Source: Eleginops maclovinus (lineage: Eukaryota; Chordata; Actinopteri; Perciformes; Eleginopidae). Taken from it: a stretch of 64,000 nt of DNA. The position numbers and the translations under genes were made by a program. Position 1 is the first letter of the stretch. Every line of letters begins with the position of its first letter. Under the pieces are notes generated by a model. That model was not told the DNA's origin. It made no database searches and saw only the letters and a program-made list of their open reading frames with translations. Shown in pieces: positions 1 to 11,135 of this stretch. Location of the stretch: contig NC_086352.1 in the NCBI RefSeq assembly GCF_036324505.1, positions 7,850,001 through 7,914,000 on the forward strand, given 5' to 3'.

Positions 1-1849
1 AGAGAGGAGCAGTTGGCAGCACACAGTCGAGCCCACAGAGGGAAACAAACAGAACCAGTGAACAGAAGGCCGGACCGCAGAGGACGGGAGGGAAACTCAG
101 CATCAGAGCAAACACAACCTGTGGACGGGGATTCAGGACCACGGGCACAGTTTAGAAAAATCTCCCCTGACGTTATCAGAAAAAAATGGTATTTATTTTT
201 CCAACTACATAGTGAAGTTTACCCACCATTTATACCCTTGAAAATGTCTGAAATATCAGATTCTCAGACATAATTATCACAATTCTGTAAATACATATTA
301 ACAGTTATTATAATCTACACAAATAGAAATAGTGTAAATATGTTAAGAGAGATGTAGAAATGAATTCAACCTCAAGTAGCTTTACATTTAGTTGGTAATA
401 AGAATTATTAATAGGGACATACAGTATTAGGAAAACATTTCTGGATTATACCTTTCCCATTTCCTATATATCATTGCCATTTGTTCTGGAAGTACTCCTT
501 ACTCCCTTATGATTATGCTTTAATGTGACGTTACAGATCATCAAGTTACAGACTTTGCTGCTTCCTTACGTTAAAAGGAAAGTCGAACAAGACCTTCAAA
601 CGTCCTTTAAAAAGGATAGGACATGGTTGTTCATACAAGGTGGAATTCACTCAATAAAACAAAGCTAAAACAGTTTTAAAAGGAGCAAAAACAAATGAAA
701 GACAGCCTAAGAAACAAATGGTTTCTCTGACGCATTGAGTGAGTCTGTTGACGTCACTCTCTGCACATGCCAAAAAAACAAACATGAAATTAAGCAAACC
801 CAAATGTAGGCCGAGTGAAGTTTCTGGCCACTTTCTGTCCCGACTGTAAATAAATAATGAATCAACCTGGAAAATGTCTGTCCCTGCCTTTGCTCCCTAA
901 TTGAATTGAGTTCATCGAATTTCTTGAGCCAAGTTTTAAATGATTTAGGTCATTTAAATTGACACAGAATCAGAGAGATGTCCACACATAGATCAGGCGA
1001 TAGGTTGGCCTGTTTGCACAAGAACAACGTGGAGTATTTTATTTATTCATGATTAAAAGAACGACTCCGTAGAGTAGCTAGATGCTGCAGTGTGCGATCA
1101 TGGAGAACAAGAGCTTCCTAACAGAAATGTCCAACGGTAAGAGGGACAAGAAACCACTCCAGGCAGGATGTCATCCACATGGAAATAGAGATGGTAATCA
1201 AAACTAATGGAGGCTCTCTGAGTCATCAGGATGTACTTCTTCGGCGCAGCAGGATAAGATATGATTTCTATTCCATGCTCTGCCATGTCATGACAGATAT
1301 TATATCATAAGGAAATCACAGAGAGAGATAAGCATTGCAGAGGACCGTTTTACCACTGTGGATAATTGCAGAAGTCCCATATGCAATGCTTTTTTGATGA
1401 ATATAAAAGCAGTATGTGTGAGAAACAGCAGTATGTTCTTCTCCAAATGTCATATAAACAATATAACGGATTAAGAGAGAAGGAGAATGAATCTGTAAGC
1501 GTAGGCTATGTTTGGCTCTAAAATAAGAATGACAACAATACATTTTATATCTCATGTGTTGGCCAATCCACATTTGATTTTCACCTTCTATGAGCAAATA
1601 TTGGTTAAAGGCACAATGCCATCCTTTTAACACCCTTCACATTTGTTATTGCAGCTTCTCTGGTTGATATTAAAAACTCAGATGTGTATTTGAGCTATTT
1701 TTTATTGCTTAAATCCTATATTTCTGGAGTACACTATCTTTTTTTTCCTCTTAACTGACTGACATTCACTATGTTTACGTACTTCCTACTGGAGATAAAG
1801 GACCAACACTTTGGGTATACCCTTCATTAGACCGTGCTCATTAACTACT
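1..1849. other. Stretch without recognisable gene
   Basis: The first 180 bases are more GC-rich than what follows and stay open in one frame for 86 codons, but no domain, splice signal pair or known family can be seen. The remainder is AT-rich with short random reading frames. An unrecognised 5' UTR exon at the very start is possible but unsupported. Confidence 0.5.
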
Positions 1850-2640
1850 ACTCCTACTAACTATGCACTCTGCTTGATCCACACATCTTTAAAGTTTTGT
1901 GACACCATATTTGCCCTTTGGTGTCAAGCAGGAGGGCACCTAATACATTTATTACCCCACTACATCCAGCACCCTTGCTTTTATATCTCAAGTACATGTG
2001 TAAAGTTGTGTGACTGCATCTTGCACGGTTGCGATGTTGTGATCGGGACCCAATTTGTCCAAAGATGGACACGTAAACCTCTGGTGTGGTATTCGTTTCT
2101 CTGGAAGTTCCTTCTACGGTAGATGGGAACACAGTCTGTAGCAGCAGGTTATAATTACAGGCTCTACTGACTCCTCCAGCAGACATTGATCAGACCGGTT
2201 GACCACTCGGATGCCTACCAATATACTTAAGTGTGCTGTGATGATATATCATTTCCTCTTTTCTGAATTTGATAAAATAATGAAGTGTTGAAAGTTGAAA
2301 AGAATCCTTCCTGTTTTTCTCTGCGTTTCTTTCCACTTTCCTCTTGAATTAGTCTCTTGAGGTCTGATTTACTGAATGGCTCCATTGTGTCTGTTTGCAT
2401 AGCCTGTTTAACAAGGCTATCCACTTCTTTATTCCCAAACCCACAGGAACAAGAAGCAGAATAGATGTACCTTGTTGCTTGTGCACCTGCAACAATTTGA
2501 GTAAAATCTCCCGACAGCAGGAGTAACAGGATTTCAGGCTCTTAAGGAGTGGAACCGAGTCGGAGCAGATTAAAACATGTTCGGGTTTATTTCCCATTGC
2601 AAAGACATGAGTGCTGCCAGCATTACCACTGAGTATATTT
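1850..2640 (-). mobile_element. Decayed LINE remnant, RNase H domain and C-terminus
   Basis: Read on the minus strand, 2597-2349 encodes a stretch with HVLICSDSVPLLKSL, the familiar centre of the RNase H domain of teleost I/Nimb-type LINEs. A frame change leads to 2424-2227, which holds VDSLVKQAMQTDT, resembling the usual E-x-D-x-LAKQAL segment, then FYQIQKR. A further frame change near 2200-2090 gives a degenerate segment resembling the terminal zinc-knuckle region (GRHPSGQ, then ESVEPVIITC). The order of these three pieces matches the family. The reverse transcriptase part is not recognisable, so the copy is 5'-truncated or lost. At least two frameshifts and scattered stops make it a pseudogene. 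The assignment rests on motif recognition only; the I/Nimb group is likely but not certain. Confidence 0.6.
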
Positions 2641-3461
2641 CAAGATGACTTCATGTTAACCTCATCATTTTATTGCCTCATGCTGACAAAGCTGCCCCTT
2701 TTAACCTATTTTTCTGGATCATTAGAGAATACATTTGATAGATACTTGGAATAGAGACTTCTGACATGAACTGAGGAGGTTTCTTTTAAATCCACATCTC
2801 CCTTCTCAGCCCTTCTAATTTCCAATTAGTACATATCAGTCAATGGAGTTTGCTATCCAATGCACATCCTCCTCTTACCCACTTGCTTCCTTGCCCCAGA
2901 TTTGCTCTAATATCACTCTTTTGCCATGTTGTTCACCATACCCTTTGACGTTAGCCAAGTAATTGGTCATTAGTTGTTCCCTTTGACATGTAGTATTGGC
3001 ATTTCTGCTGCCAGAATCTGCAGAGCTGGAATAGGGTTTGCCTTCCCTGCTTCACAGCACTGGCTCAGAGCTCATGCTTGAATTATATAAAGCTCCTCTA
3101 AAACATTTGTTGGGAGGCTGGGTTATAAACCCTGACTTCTGTAACCCAGTAGAGACTGGATCAATACTACACAGAGAGGCATTTCACTCCCCTTTCAAAC
3201 CTCATGATGTGGACCCACTATATTTGTGTTACATTTGTGCTTTAGTTGCACTCGAGAGGCAACCTCCAGGTCTGAAAAGTGAAGCTAATTAAAAAATGGC
3301 TGAAAATATTCATTATATATAATGGATAACATATGACAGCACCTTTGGCTGTAAAGAATAAACACAATTATATGAGAAATTACTTCCACTGTAAGAATTA
3401 CTTCAGAAGAGTTTATTTCGTACCCTTTCAACGTTGTATTTTAGTACTTACGCCGTCTTAC
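2641..3461. other. Stretch without recognisable gene
   Basis: Possibly includes unrecognisable upstream parts of the LINE remnant on the minus strand. The 84-codon frame at 3038-3292 shows no known domain. Confidence 0.4.
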
Positions 3462-3640
3462 TAAAGCTTTATTTATACATCACTTTTCATACAGGAAGTG
3501 CAGCTCAAAGTGCTTTACAACAGGGCACACATCACAAATGAAAACCAACCAGAAGAAATTCACATCAGATCAGATGTTAAGACCTTGTTTGAACACATAA
3601 CATAAAATAGTGTTAAGACACAAGTGGTTAAAAGGTATGA
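3462..3640 (-). mobile_element. LINE-2-like 3' tail fragment
   Basis: On the minus strand the sequence runs through GTAAAGCACTTTGAGCTGCA, then CTTCCTGTATGAAAAGTG and TATAAATAAAGC, the well-known 3' end of many fish L2-type LINEs and their SINE partners. No coding part is attached. The boundary on the high-coordinate side is a guess. The next 290 bases (3641-3930) are A-rich with nothing else recognisable. Confidence 0.55.
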
Positions 3641-3930
3641 TGATAAAAACAATAAAACAGATAATGATCCCTCTCAAAGAAATAAAGGAAGGCAAAATAC
3701 AAAATGAATCCATACAGCAAAATATAAAAGAAACTATAAAATAATAATGTAAACTTAATGATATTATAATTGAGGTTAAACGATTAAAATATTAAAAATT
3801 AAAAGACCAACTTCCAAAGAAAGGTCGCTAATAAAACTGTTAAATAATATAAGTTCAAACCTATAAATGAAACAATGTAAAAGTGTAAACTGAAAACTGT
3901 CACTCTAGTTGTTACTTCTGGTTCCAAATT

Positions 3931-4017
3931 ACAAAGATGGCCGCTGATAAGAACAAAGATGGCCGCTGATAAGAACAAAGATGGCCGCTGATAAGAACAA
4001 AGATGGCCGCTGATAAA
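3931..4017. repeat. 22-bp tandem repeat, four copies, YY1-like core
   Basis: Units start at 3931, 3953, 3975 and 3997 and are virtually identical. Each contains AAAGATGGCCGCTGATAAGA; the AAGATGGC part resembles the core of a YY1 site. The minus strand is open across the array, but 22 is not a multiple of three and the peptide is just the repeat read in successive frames. Confidence 0.85.
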
Positions 4018-4109
4018 ATCCAAAACTGTATTGCAGTATGTAAATAAATCATAACCATAATTATGAAAGAGCAGTACTAGGCAAACAAGTGTATACAGTA
4101 TACAGTACA

Positions 4110-4350
4110 GATTGGTTGGCTCTGTTGCGATTGGTCAACCACTTATAGAAGTCCCGCCCCCTTTAGCCTACAGTGTCACAGTAGAAGCGCGAGTGTTCCA
4201 CAGTGATGTCACTATAGGAGTAAACTAAGGAGTCCAATGGAGGCATTTTAGACGCAAGGGATTTTAGCCTTTGCAGACCATTTACACTAAAAACCGATAT
4301 TACAGGAAAGGGAAACCCGCAAAAAAGCACAATGTAGGATCTTTACTACA
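4110..4350 (+). mobile_element. Partial TTAA-type MITE (same family as 9389-9862)
   Basis: Shares GATTGGTCAACCACTTA, CCCGCCCC, GTGTTCCACAGTGATGTCAC, GGAGTCCAATGGAGGC and TTTTAGCCTTTGCAGACCAT, in the same order, with the copy at 9389-9862. The left part of the element is missing and the right terminus is degraded. Confidence 0.7.
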
Positions 4351-5146
4351 CTACTTTGCCAGCATTCAGCCCGAATGATCACTGGCTGACAAAAACAGCA
4401 ACAGACATCCAATGAAAGGATTCCAGCAGTATATATTCTTCAGAGGGTCGAGTAATTATCAGCAATATAATAAATCAGCTTCTAAAGGACACCTTCATGC
4501 CCTCCAACCAAAGCTACGTGAGGTAAAGGTACAGTTATCCTGTCTGTAAACAGCCCTTGAAATCTGGAGTGAGTGTAAGCTCAGAGGAGCTCTTATTTCA
4601 TTAGCAGCTGGGTTCCCTCAGCATCCCCGGCATAATACAGGATTTGCGTTCCCTCAGGAAAAATCCAGAGTGGCTGTGCCAAAAGTCAGGAAATGAATCA
4701 CCATCTCTCACTCTAATCCCTTCCACCACCTACAAGGGAGAGACGTAGGAAAAGTACATGTGCACGCCATTGATCTTCATTGTAAATATGCTGCAGTGGA
4801 TTAGAGTTTGCCAGTGTCCTCAGCAGACACTAACCCAACAAACCATCCCAGTCCTCCAGAGGCAGTCACTCACCATTACCCAGCCTAATCACTGAACATG
4901 CTGCTGTCTCCCGTTAATGGGCCGCCAGTGTTGGGCAGCAGCTGGAATGGGAGTAGAGTTACACACCGCTTGCTTTACTGAGCACCTTATTGGCCCGTCA
5001 GTGCGGAGAGCTGTTTATTGTTCTGATGTGTGATCTAATGAGATATCCTGCCTGGTGGTCACCGCTTCAGAAGGAAAGGATCGTAATGCGGAGTTGAGTG
5101 CCGCTGGGGAGGGAGACAACACCAGCCACCTCCGCTGTGGAAGACG
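4351..5146. other. Stretch without recognisable gene
   Basis: Mixed-composition, apparently unique sequence. No reading frame with recognisable domains. Confidence 0.5.
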
Positions 5147-5364
5147 ATGCTATCTCTCTTTCTTCCGCCCTGATATGATGAGGAAATGACCCCTTTTATG
5201 GTATCAAATGCACAAATTGCTAAGAAACAGTGGCTGTATATCATCTCCAAATAATTAGATGTGATGCTAACCCTAACTCTAACCCCAACTCTAACCCTAA
5301 CTCTAACCCTAACTCTTAATGCAATTTTAGTGAAAGGTTCTGAGAACTGGTGCAGTCTAAAACC
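5147..5364. repeat. Tandem repeat unit, copy A
   Basis: First of three copies of a unit of about 180-240 bp. Shared landmarks are CTCTTTCTTC, GCCCTGATAT, ACAGTGGCTGTATATCATC, a CTAACCCTAA-type block, and GAGAACTGGTGCAGT. Copies B (6985-7163) and C (7164-7405) follow after an inserted hAT element, so the array was continuous before that insertion. Confidence 0.8.
5267..5315. repeat. Interstitial telomere-like block
   Basis: A run of 6-bp units alternating CTAACC, CTAACT and CCAACT, close to the vertebrate telomere complement CCCTAA. It lies inside tandem unit A; shorter versions occur at the same place in units B (7097-7114) and C (7281-7303). It is therefore an internal part of the unit and not a chromosome end. 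Confidence 0.8.
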
Positions 5365-6959
5365 CAGTGGTGGGCCGTCAGGGCCAGCAAGGCCTTCTCT
5401 GCTGGCCTAAACATCATCAGAATTTAAATTAAATTTTGATATATTTTTTCCACAAATACGTATTCAATTATTCCCCATAGTCTATTCTCTTCATTTTATA
5501 GCGTTCGTCTTGGCTGCGCTGCTTCCAGCCTCAGAACGAGATTTGGAGGGCTGGCCTTTATGTTAGAGCTTTTATCCAATCATATTTCAGCCATAATGTG
5601 TTGCTAGGGTCAAAGAAATCTGCCCTTAGGCCTTCAGAATCAACAGTGCGGGCGGCTGTAGCTTAAAGTGAACGCAAACAAAACGGTGGCGTTAACCAAT
5701 CAGATTTCGAGGTGGCGACAACGGGCCAGCTAGCAGGCGTACGCTAACGTTAGCACGTGCACATCTTCTGATTGGATACGCACTATTGAGAGGCAGAGCT
5801 AGGCAGTAGGCAGAGCCATACAGTCTATGGGCAAAGCTAGCAAACAGAACTAGAACTTGAGCGAGCTAATTTGTGTAGATTTCTACAAGCTATTTTTTTC
5901 AACCCACAATGGCTGAAGGAGAAGAGATCAATTTGGTCGAAGATATAATTACAACGCCATTTTCAAAACGAACTTTTCAAGTAAAGCTACACATCTTGAA
6001 AAGGGAACGACCAACTCCAACGCTAGCGAGCCTAGCACAGCAGGGAAACTACGAGCGGTACCCCTGGCTCACAGCCTCGGAGAGGCACTGCAAATTGTAC
6101 TGCCGGGAATGCCTGGTATTTGCAACTGATCGATTTGGTGTTTGGAGCCACACTAAATTTGCAAACTTGAGTTGTCTAACCAAGGCAGCAACGAGACACC
6201 AAAGCACAGCTGGGCACTTGGAAGCACTGGTGCTTTTGAAAACCTTTGGGGACACCCGAGTGGATCTACAGCTCAACGAACAAGTGCGCAGGGAAACGGA
6301 GCTCCACAACGAAAAGGTGAACAAAAATAGGGAATTATTGAAAGACTAATTGATTGTGTCCTGTTTTTGGGTAAACAGGAACTTTCATTTAGGGGACACG
6401 ATGAAAGCGCCGAGTCCAGAAACAGAGGAAACTACGTGGAGCTTCTTTCTTTTCTTGCTGAGAACAACACAGATTTGCATTACCACCTGTACACAAACAA
6501 CATGTTTACTGGGACGTCAGGCAAAATACAAAACGACCTGATTTATGCTATTGCTGAAGTGATGGGAGAAGAGATCAAAATGAAGATTAAAAAAGCACCC
6601 TTTGTCGCTGTTATGGTGGACGAGACGTCAGATGTGGGTAATGTAGCACAGCTGGCACTTGTTCTGCGTTATGTGACAGACACAGGTGTCAAGGAGCGGT
6701 TTGTCAGATAATCTGATTAATTAAGTTAACTGTAAATGCTGATGTATTGATTATAAATGCTTCGGAAATATTAATATAACTCTGTTGTACTTGACTATGT
6801 TAAGGTGATGCAATGCCCAGTTATACTGCGTTTCTGTCTAAATGTATAGTTTCTAGAGCCATGGCGTCATAATGATGGTATTAAGAGGTGGAATAATTCA
6901 GGTAGGACTGTGTAGGACATCACTGAAGGCCTAGGTGTGAAATGCACGGCCCGCCACTG
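5365..6959 (+). mobile_element. hAT DNA transposon, internally deleted, with perfect 8-bp TSD
   Basis: The left end starts CAGTGGTGGGCCGT and the right end is its near-perfect inverted repeat (reverse complement CAGTGGCGGGCCGT, one mismatch in 14). A subterminal AGGCCTTC is also shared in inverted orientation. The element is flanked on both sides by CTAAAACC (5357-5364 and 6960-6967), an exact 8-bp target-site duplication as expected for hAT. At about 1.6 kb it is short for an autonomous hAT element and carries only the N-terminal half of a transposase with a frameshift. It inserted into the tandem repeat array, cutting one unit in two. Confidence 0.93.
5909..6711 (+). pseudogene. Truncated, frameshifted hAT transposase (TTF zinc finger, ZMYM-like)
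   Basis: The first segment (5909-6349, 146 codons from ATG) has a TTF-type zinc-finger region at about residues 50-108, with C65-x2-C68 and H97-x5-H103 as likely ligands and the typical WSHTKFANLSCLTKA core. Reading continues in the next frame: the residues after the stop at 6347 (LIDCVLFLGKQELSFRG) match the family continuation, so one base appears to have been lost near 6340-6346. The second segment reaches VAVMVDETSD, the region of the first catalytic aspartate of hAT transposases, then stops at 6709-6711. The remaining catalytic residues and the C-terminal hAT dimerisation domain are absent. Known relatives are transposases and domesticated ZMYM/DUF4371 proteins. This copy cannot encode a working enzyme. 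Confidence 0.88.
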
Positions 6960-6984
6960 CTAAAACCTAATCATCCAAAGAAGG

Positions 6985-7405
6985 GGTAGCTATCTTTCTT
7001 CTGCCCTGATATCATTATAAATTCACCCATTTATAGCATCATATGCACAGATTGCTAAAACACAGTGGCTGTATATCATCCCCAGATAATAAGATGCTAA
7101 CCCTAACCCTAACTAATGCCATTTCTGTGAACACTTTGCAAAAATAGACACATTTTACACAGCGTAGCTCTCTTTCTTCTGCCCTGATATCATTATAAAT
7201 TCACTTGTTTATAGCATCATATGCACAGTTTGCTAAAACACAGTGGCTGTATATCATCCAAAGATAATGAGATGTGACGCAAACCCTAACTCTAACCCTA
7301 ACTTGATGCCTTTTTAGTTAAAACTTTGCAAAAATAGACACATTTTTCACAGTTGTGTCTGAGAACTGGTGCAGTTTAAAACTCAATCATCGAAAGAGTG
7401 GGTAT
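6985..7405. repeat. Tandem repeat units, copies B and C
   Basis: Copy B runs about 6985-7163 and copy C about 7164-7405. They share GCCCTGATATCATTATAAAT, TATAGCATCATATGCACAG and AACACAGTGGCTGTATATCA with each other and less closely with copy A. Copy C ends with GAGAACTGGTGCAGTTTAAA, the same landmark in which the hAT element sits in copy A. Confidence 0.8.
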
Positions 7406-9155
7406 CTCGCTAATCTTTTTGTGATTACTTCCATTGGTTTCCAATACGGGTTCATTTTTGACGAGGTCAGCATGCAGAACGATTTGAAAAACAAAGTAAT
7501 GAATAATTGAAGTATATATCTGATGGTGTACTCTCGTGGTATGTTCTCCTTCTCTCTGTGCATCTATACCGCGGGGGTTTGAGGCGGGGCAGAAATGGAG
7601 ATCACGGAGAGAACTCCTCTGGTACACTGACCTTATGAACTTCATGTGACCTCTTTATGGATGGATATGCTATACATAGAGATTGAAGGGATTGTGAAAT
7701 AAAGTAAATGTAGAAATATCCAGTTCTTAAATAACTCCAAACCAAGTACAAGTCTTGAATTCACTTGATACACTGTCATTTTAATACACAATCTTATATA
7801 ATGTAGCTTTTTATCAATGACAAATACCTGGTTTGTCGATGTGGAGCCAATTGAAGTGACATTCTGGTGAATTAGTTGTACATTACTGCATTTTATATCA
7901 GTGTATCGTGTGTTTTATTTGCACATGAGTGTTGAATAAATGTAATGCAGTGAAAGTATACATTTGCAAAACATAGAAATACTCAGGTAAAGGACAAGTA
8001 TGACCCAAAAAGTACAGTGTTTTGAGTAAATGTACCAAGATCCATGATATATGGGCTGTTGGATTGAACATCAGCTCAATGCCTGCCAAGATAAAACTGA
8101 ACGTACTAGAGTAAAACCTATACAGTAATAACACACTTAGCTAGTGAGTCAGTCAATATGTCGTTAGCTCACTCAGTATGTGGTTATTAGGATTCTGCAT
8201 GTATTGAACATGCACAGGACTGTTTTGCAGTCAGCCCCACTTTTCATTTCTGGCACTGATATGTTTTAGCTCATCCCTGCCTGTCAATAATTGAACATAC
8301 TCTCCAAAACATCTTTCCCAAACATCTCTTAATAAGGCACCCTGTAGCTATATGCACTGTGGTGGAGGAAAAAGGGGAGAAGCGAGATGTTTTCTGCCTC
8401 CCACAAGCCTCTGAAATCCACAGTTAAAGGGAGAAGAATTGACTGTAGTGCCCATTTTCTACTGACCTAGAAATAACAAGTCCAATAACCATAAGGAGAA
8501 CTTCAGCCTTCTTCTCATAAAAAAGCCTTTCAGTGCAATTGGCAATTCTTATAGCTTTGAAACATGAGAAAAGTTAGATCTAAATGAAAGTTTCCATTGA
8601 TGGAAAGCCATTCAAGAAAGTCTCTCTTTTATATCCTGTATATTAAGGTGATTTTCTCTCTGCCAGTACATTAACAAAAGTGCTTTCCATTTAGGTTCCC
8701 ACAGGTTGACATGCAGTATTTGATAGAAAAGCTCATTTTTGGGGTCATCCGCAGTTCAAAGAGTATTAGATATTATTGAAAACGTTCGAAAGCATCACCG
8801 TTTTCTTGGTTGAAAACAGAGAAAGAAAGGATCCACTTTAAAAAGCACAGAATTTCTTCATGAAAATCAGAAACTGAAAGTGTTATACACGTCGGTCTAT
8901 TCAATGCATTTAACCTTTATGTCTACTTTTCCTTTGCCAAATGTAGTTTTTTTCAATTGATAACTCTTTGCTTGTATGCAGCTTTGCAGGTGTGTGTGTC
9001 TGTGTTTGTGTGTGTGTTTTTGTGTGTCACGATACAAAGAAAAGAGTGCTTTGTTTAAAGACACGCAGATCCTCTTTTTTGACTTTGTTACTGTCCTATT
9101 TGAAGTCTGCTATGGCAATGTGTGTACAGTGTGTGCTTAAAAGTGAGCCCTTCAA
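7406..9155. other. Stretch without recognisable gene; one degenerate hAT-MITE piece
   Basis: About 7935-8045 contains AAATACTCAGGTAAAGGACAAGTA and GAGTAAATGTACC-type motifs of the hAT-MITE family seen in full at 50575-51452. The rest is AT-rich with no recognisable coding sequence. A short GT-rich patch lies at 8990-9028. Confidence 0.45.

Positions 9156-9220
<65 letters not shown>
9156..9220. repeat. (CA)n microsatellite
   Basis: An uninterrupted CA run of about 32 units. Reading frames crossing it on either strand are artefacts of the dinucleotide repeat. Confidence 0.97.
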
Positions 9221-9221
<1 letters not shown>

Positions 9222-9388
9222 CCTGGAGCTTAGGCCATAGATCATTTTTAGACAATGAAGGTGAGCGCAGTGAGGTGTATGAGGAAAAGGGAACAGCCAA
9301 AAGTTGTGAAAGCCTCTGCAGATGTTCAGTCACAGACAAAGTTATGGTCCAAACATGTTAGAAAATCTAACTGTCCCTACCTCCAACC

Positions 9389-9862
9389 TTAAAGAGGCCG
9401 TATTCTGCTCAGTTTCTGGTTCATATTTGTATCCTGTACCTGTCCTGGGACATGTCTCCATGCTTTAATGTTCAGAAGGCTCTTTATTTCTCATACTGCC
9501 TGTGCTGCAGCACCTCTTCTCACCCTCTGTCTGAAACCAGAGCCCAGTCTGCTCTGATTGGTTAGCTGTTGTGATTGGTCAACCGCTTAGAGATGACCCG
9601 CCCCTTAACCTACTACTACAATGTGTTTCTTGCCATGAGAAGCGCAAGTGTTACATAGTGATGTCATTAAGTTAAGGATGTTAACAAAGGAGTCCAATGG
9701 AGGCATTTCAGGCAGGTGGGGGCGGAGTTGTATGGGAGGGAAACTCTCTTAGGAGGGTCATTTTGGATTTTAGCCTTTGCAGACCATTTACATGCTTAGA
9801 AACCTAACACACGACAGGAAAGGAAAGGGAAAACCCCACAAAGAATAAAAGGGCTTCTTTAA
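9389..9862 (+). mobile_element. TTAA-flanked MITE (piggyBac-like), near complete
   Basis: Starts TTAAAGAGGCCGTATTCTGC and ends GGGCTTCTTTAA, giving imperfect terminal inverted repeats bracketed by TTAA, as expected for non-autonomous piggyBac-like elements. It is 474 bp long without a coding region. The interior holds an inverted CCAAT box (GATTGGTCAACC), a GC-rich CCGCCCC box and a TGATGTCA-type motif. Related copies lie at 4110, 10822, 21463 (reverse) and 57384. Confidence 0.8.
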
Positions 9863-10821
9863 CACACACACACCCTCTAACGAACACTAAATCATACCCA
9901 CAATTTATTATAAGCTATAGACTGAGCCTGCATTGCTCAGGGCTCAAATACAACATTTCCTCCTAACCAGTATGCAAATAAGCCTAATGTGAATAGTCTT
10001 GATTAGGAATTAAAATCTCATCACGGCGAATGAGATGTTGACCTTCCCTCTGTTAGTGAAAATATTTCAAGCGGTGAACTCTCATGCAAAACTGCTAGCT
10101 CCCTGCATTATTTTCGAGAGGGATTCAGTGGCTTCCGCCGCAGATATGAAACAATAACCAACCTTGTGGATAGCAACAGAAATATCATCATATAGTTGCC
10201 GTTATTATTCAGCAGTGTCACGTAATGCACTACATCTACATCTGCTGTCAGCGAAGGGAAGGGAGCAGGGAGCAGTGTCAGACACAGAGATAAAAATGAA
10301 TCCTGCCGAGGATATTAAATTATAAGGATATTAAAACAGCTCCTCTGGGAGATATGAGGTACTGTCTATGAACCAGAGGATTTTAATAACAATAAAATAT
10401 TGCTTTGGATATTCATAATAAAAGCCACACGTTCTTTTTCCGGCTGCTTTCTTTCATTTTACGAATGATTTATTGGTTTTCTGGCAAACTGAAGCTCGAT
10501 GAAGTGGCATTTTGAAGCTGAGCTTGTCTTTATCCAGCGATCCAATTTCCATATAAAGAATAGCTGTCTGTTCACAAAAAGAGAGAGCTCTGTGATATTA
10601 TCATCCCTGCATGCAGAGGGTTGCTTTTCATGACAAGACAACACAGTCTGCTAAACTCTTTCAGTTTGACGCGGGTGGGTCAGCGTCAGCAGATGTTTAT
10701 TTGTTTGATTAAATTGTTTTGAATGTGGTTTTAATCATTCTTTTTAAAGATGTTTTCCATAAACAACTAAAAAATGTGAAACAGAAAAAGTGTTTAAGCA
10801 GCCTGAACTGCATTACATCAG
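9863..10821. other. Stretch without recognisable gene
   Basis: Starts with a short ACACAC patch. The rest is AT-rich, apparently unique sequence with no supported feature. Confidence 0.5.
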
Positions 10822-11135
10822 TACTGATCGGTTAGCTGGCCTGCTCTGTTGTGATTGGTCAACCACTTAGAGATGTCCCGCCCCTAAGCCTATCAAGTAC
10901 AATGTGTTGGAGCGCTAGCCAATAGAAGCGTGAGTGTTCCACAGTGATGTCACTAGAGGAAGTAAACAAAGGAGTCCAATGGAGGCGTTTTAGACAGGGG
11001 TGTGTGAGAGAAACTCCCTCTGGAGGGAACACAGGGATTTTAGCCTCTGCAGGCCATTTACATGCACTAAAACCTATATAACTCACTACAGGAAAGGGGA
11101 AACCTCCAAAATCCATAATAAGTCCCCTTTGTTTC
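10822..11135 (+). mobile_element. Partial TTAA-type MITE
   Basis: Right two-thirds of the family described at 9389. It shares GTGATTGGTCAACCACTTAG, CCCGCCCC, GCCAATAGAAGCG, CACAGTGATGTCACT, GGAGTCCAATGGAGGC and the CATTTACATGCACTAAAACC segment. The left terminus is missing. Confidence 0.75.

Noticed and set aside
5267..5315. True telomere or chromosome end
   Set aside because: Short, variant and embedded at the same position in three tandem units with normal sequence on both sides.
6049..6324. Minus-strand 91-codon frame in the hAT element
   Set aside because: Shadow of the transposase zinc-finger coding strand.
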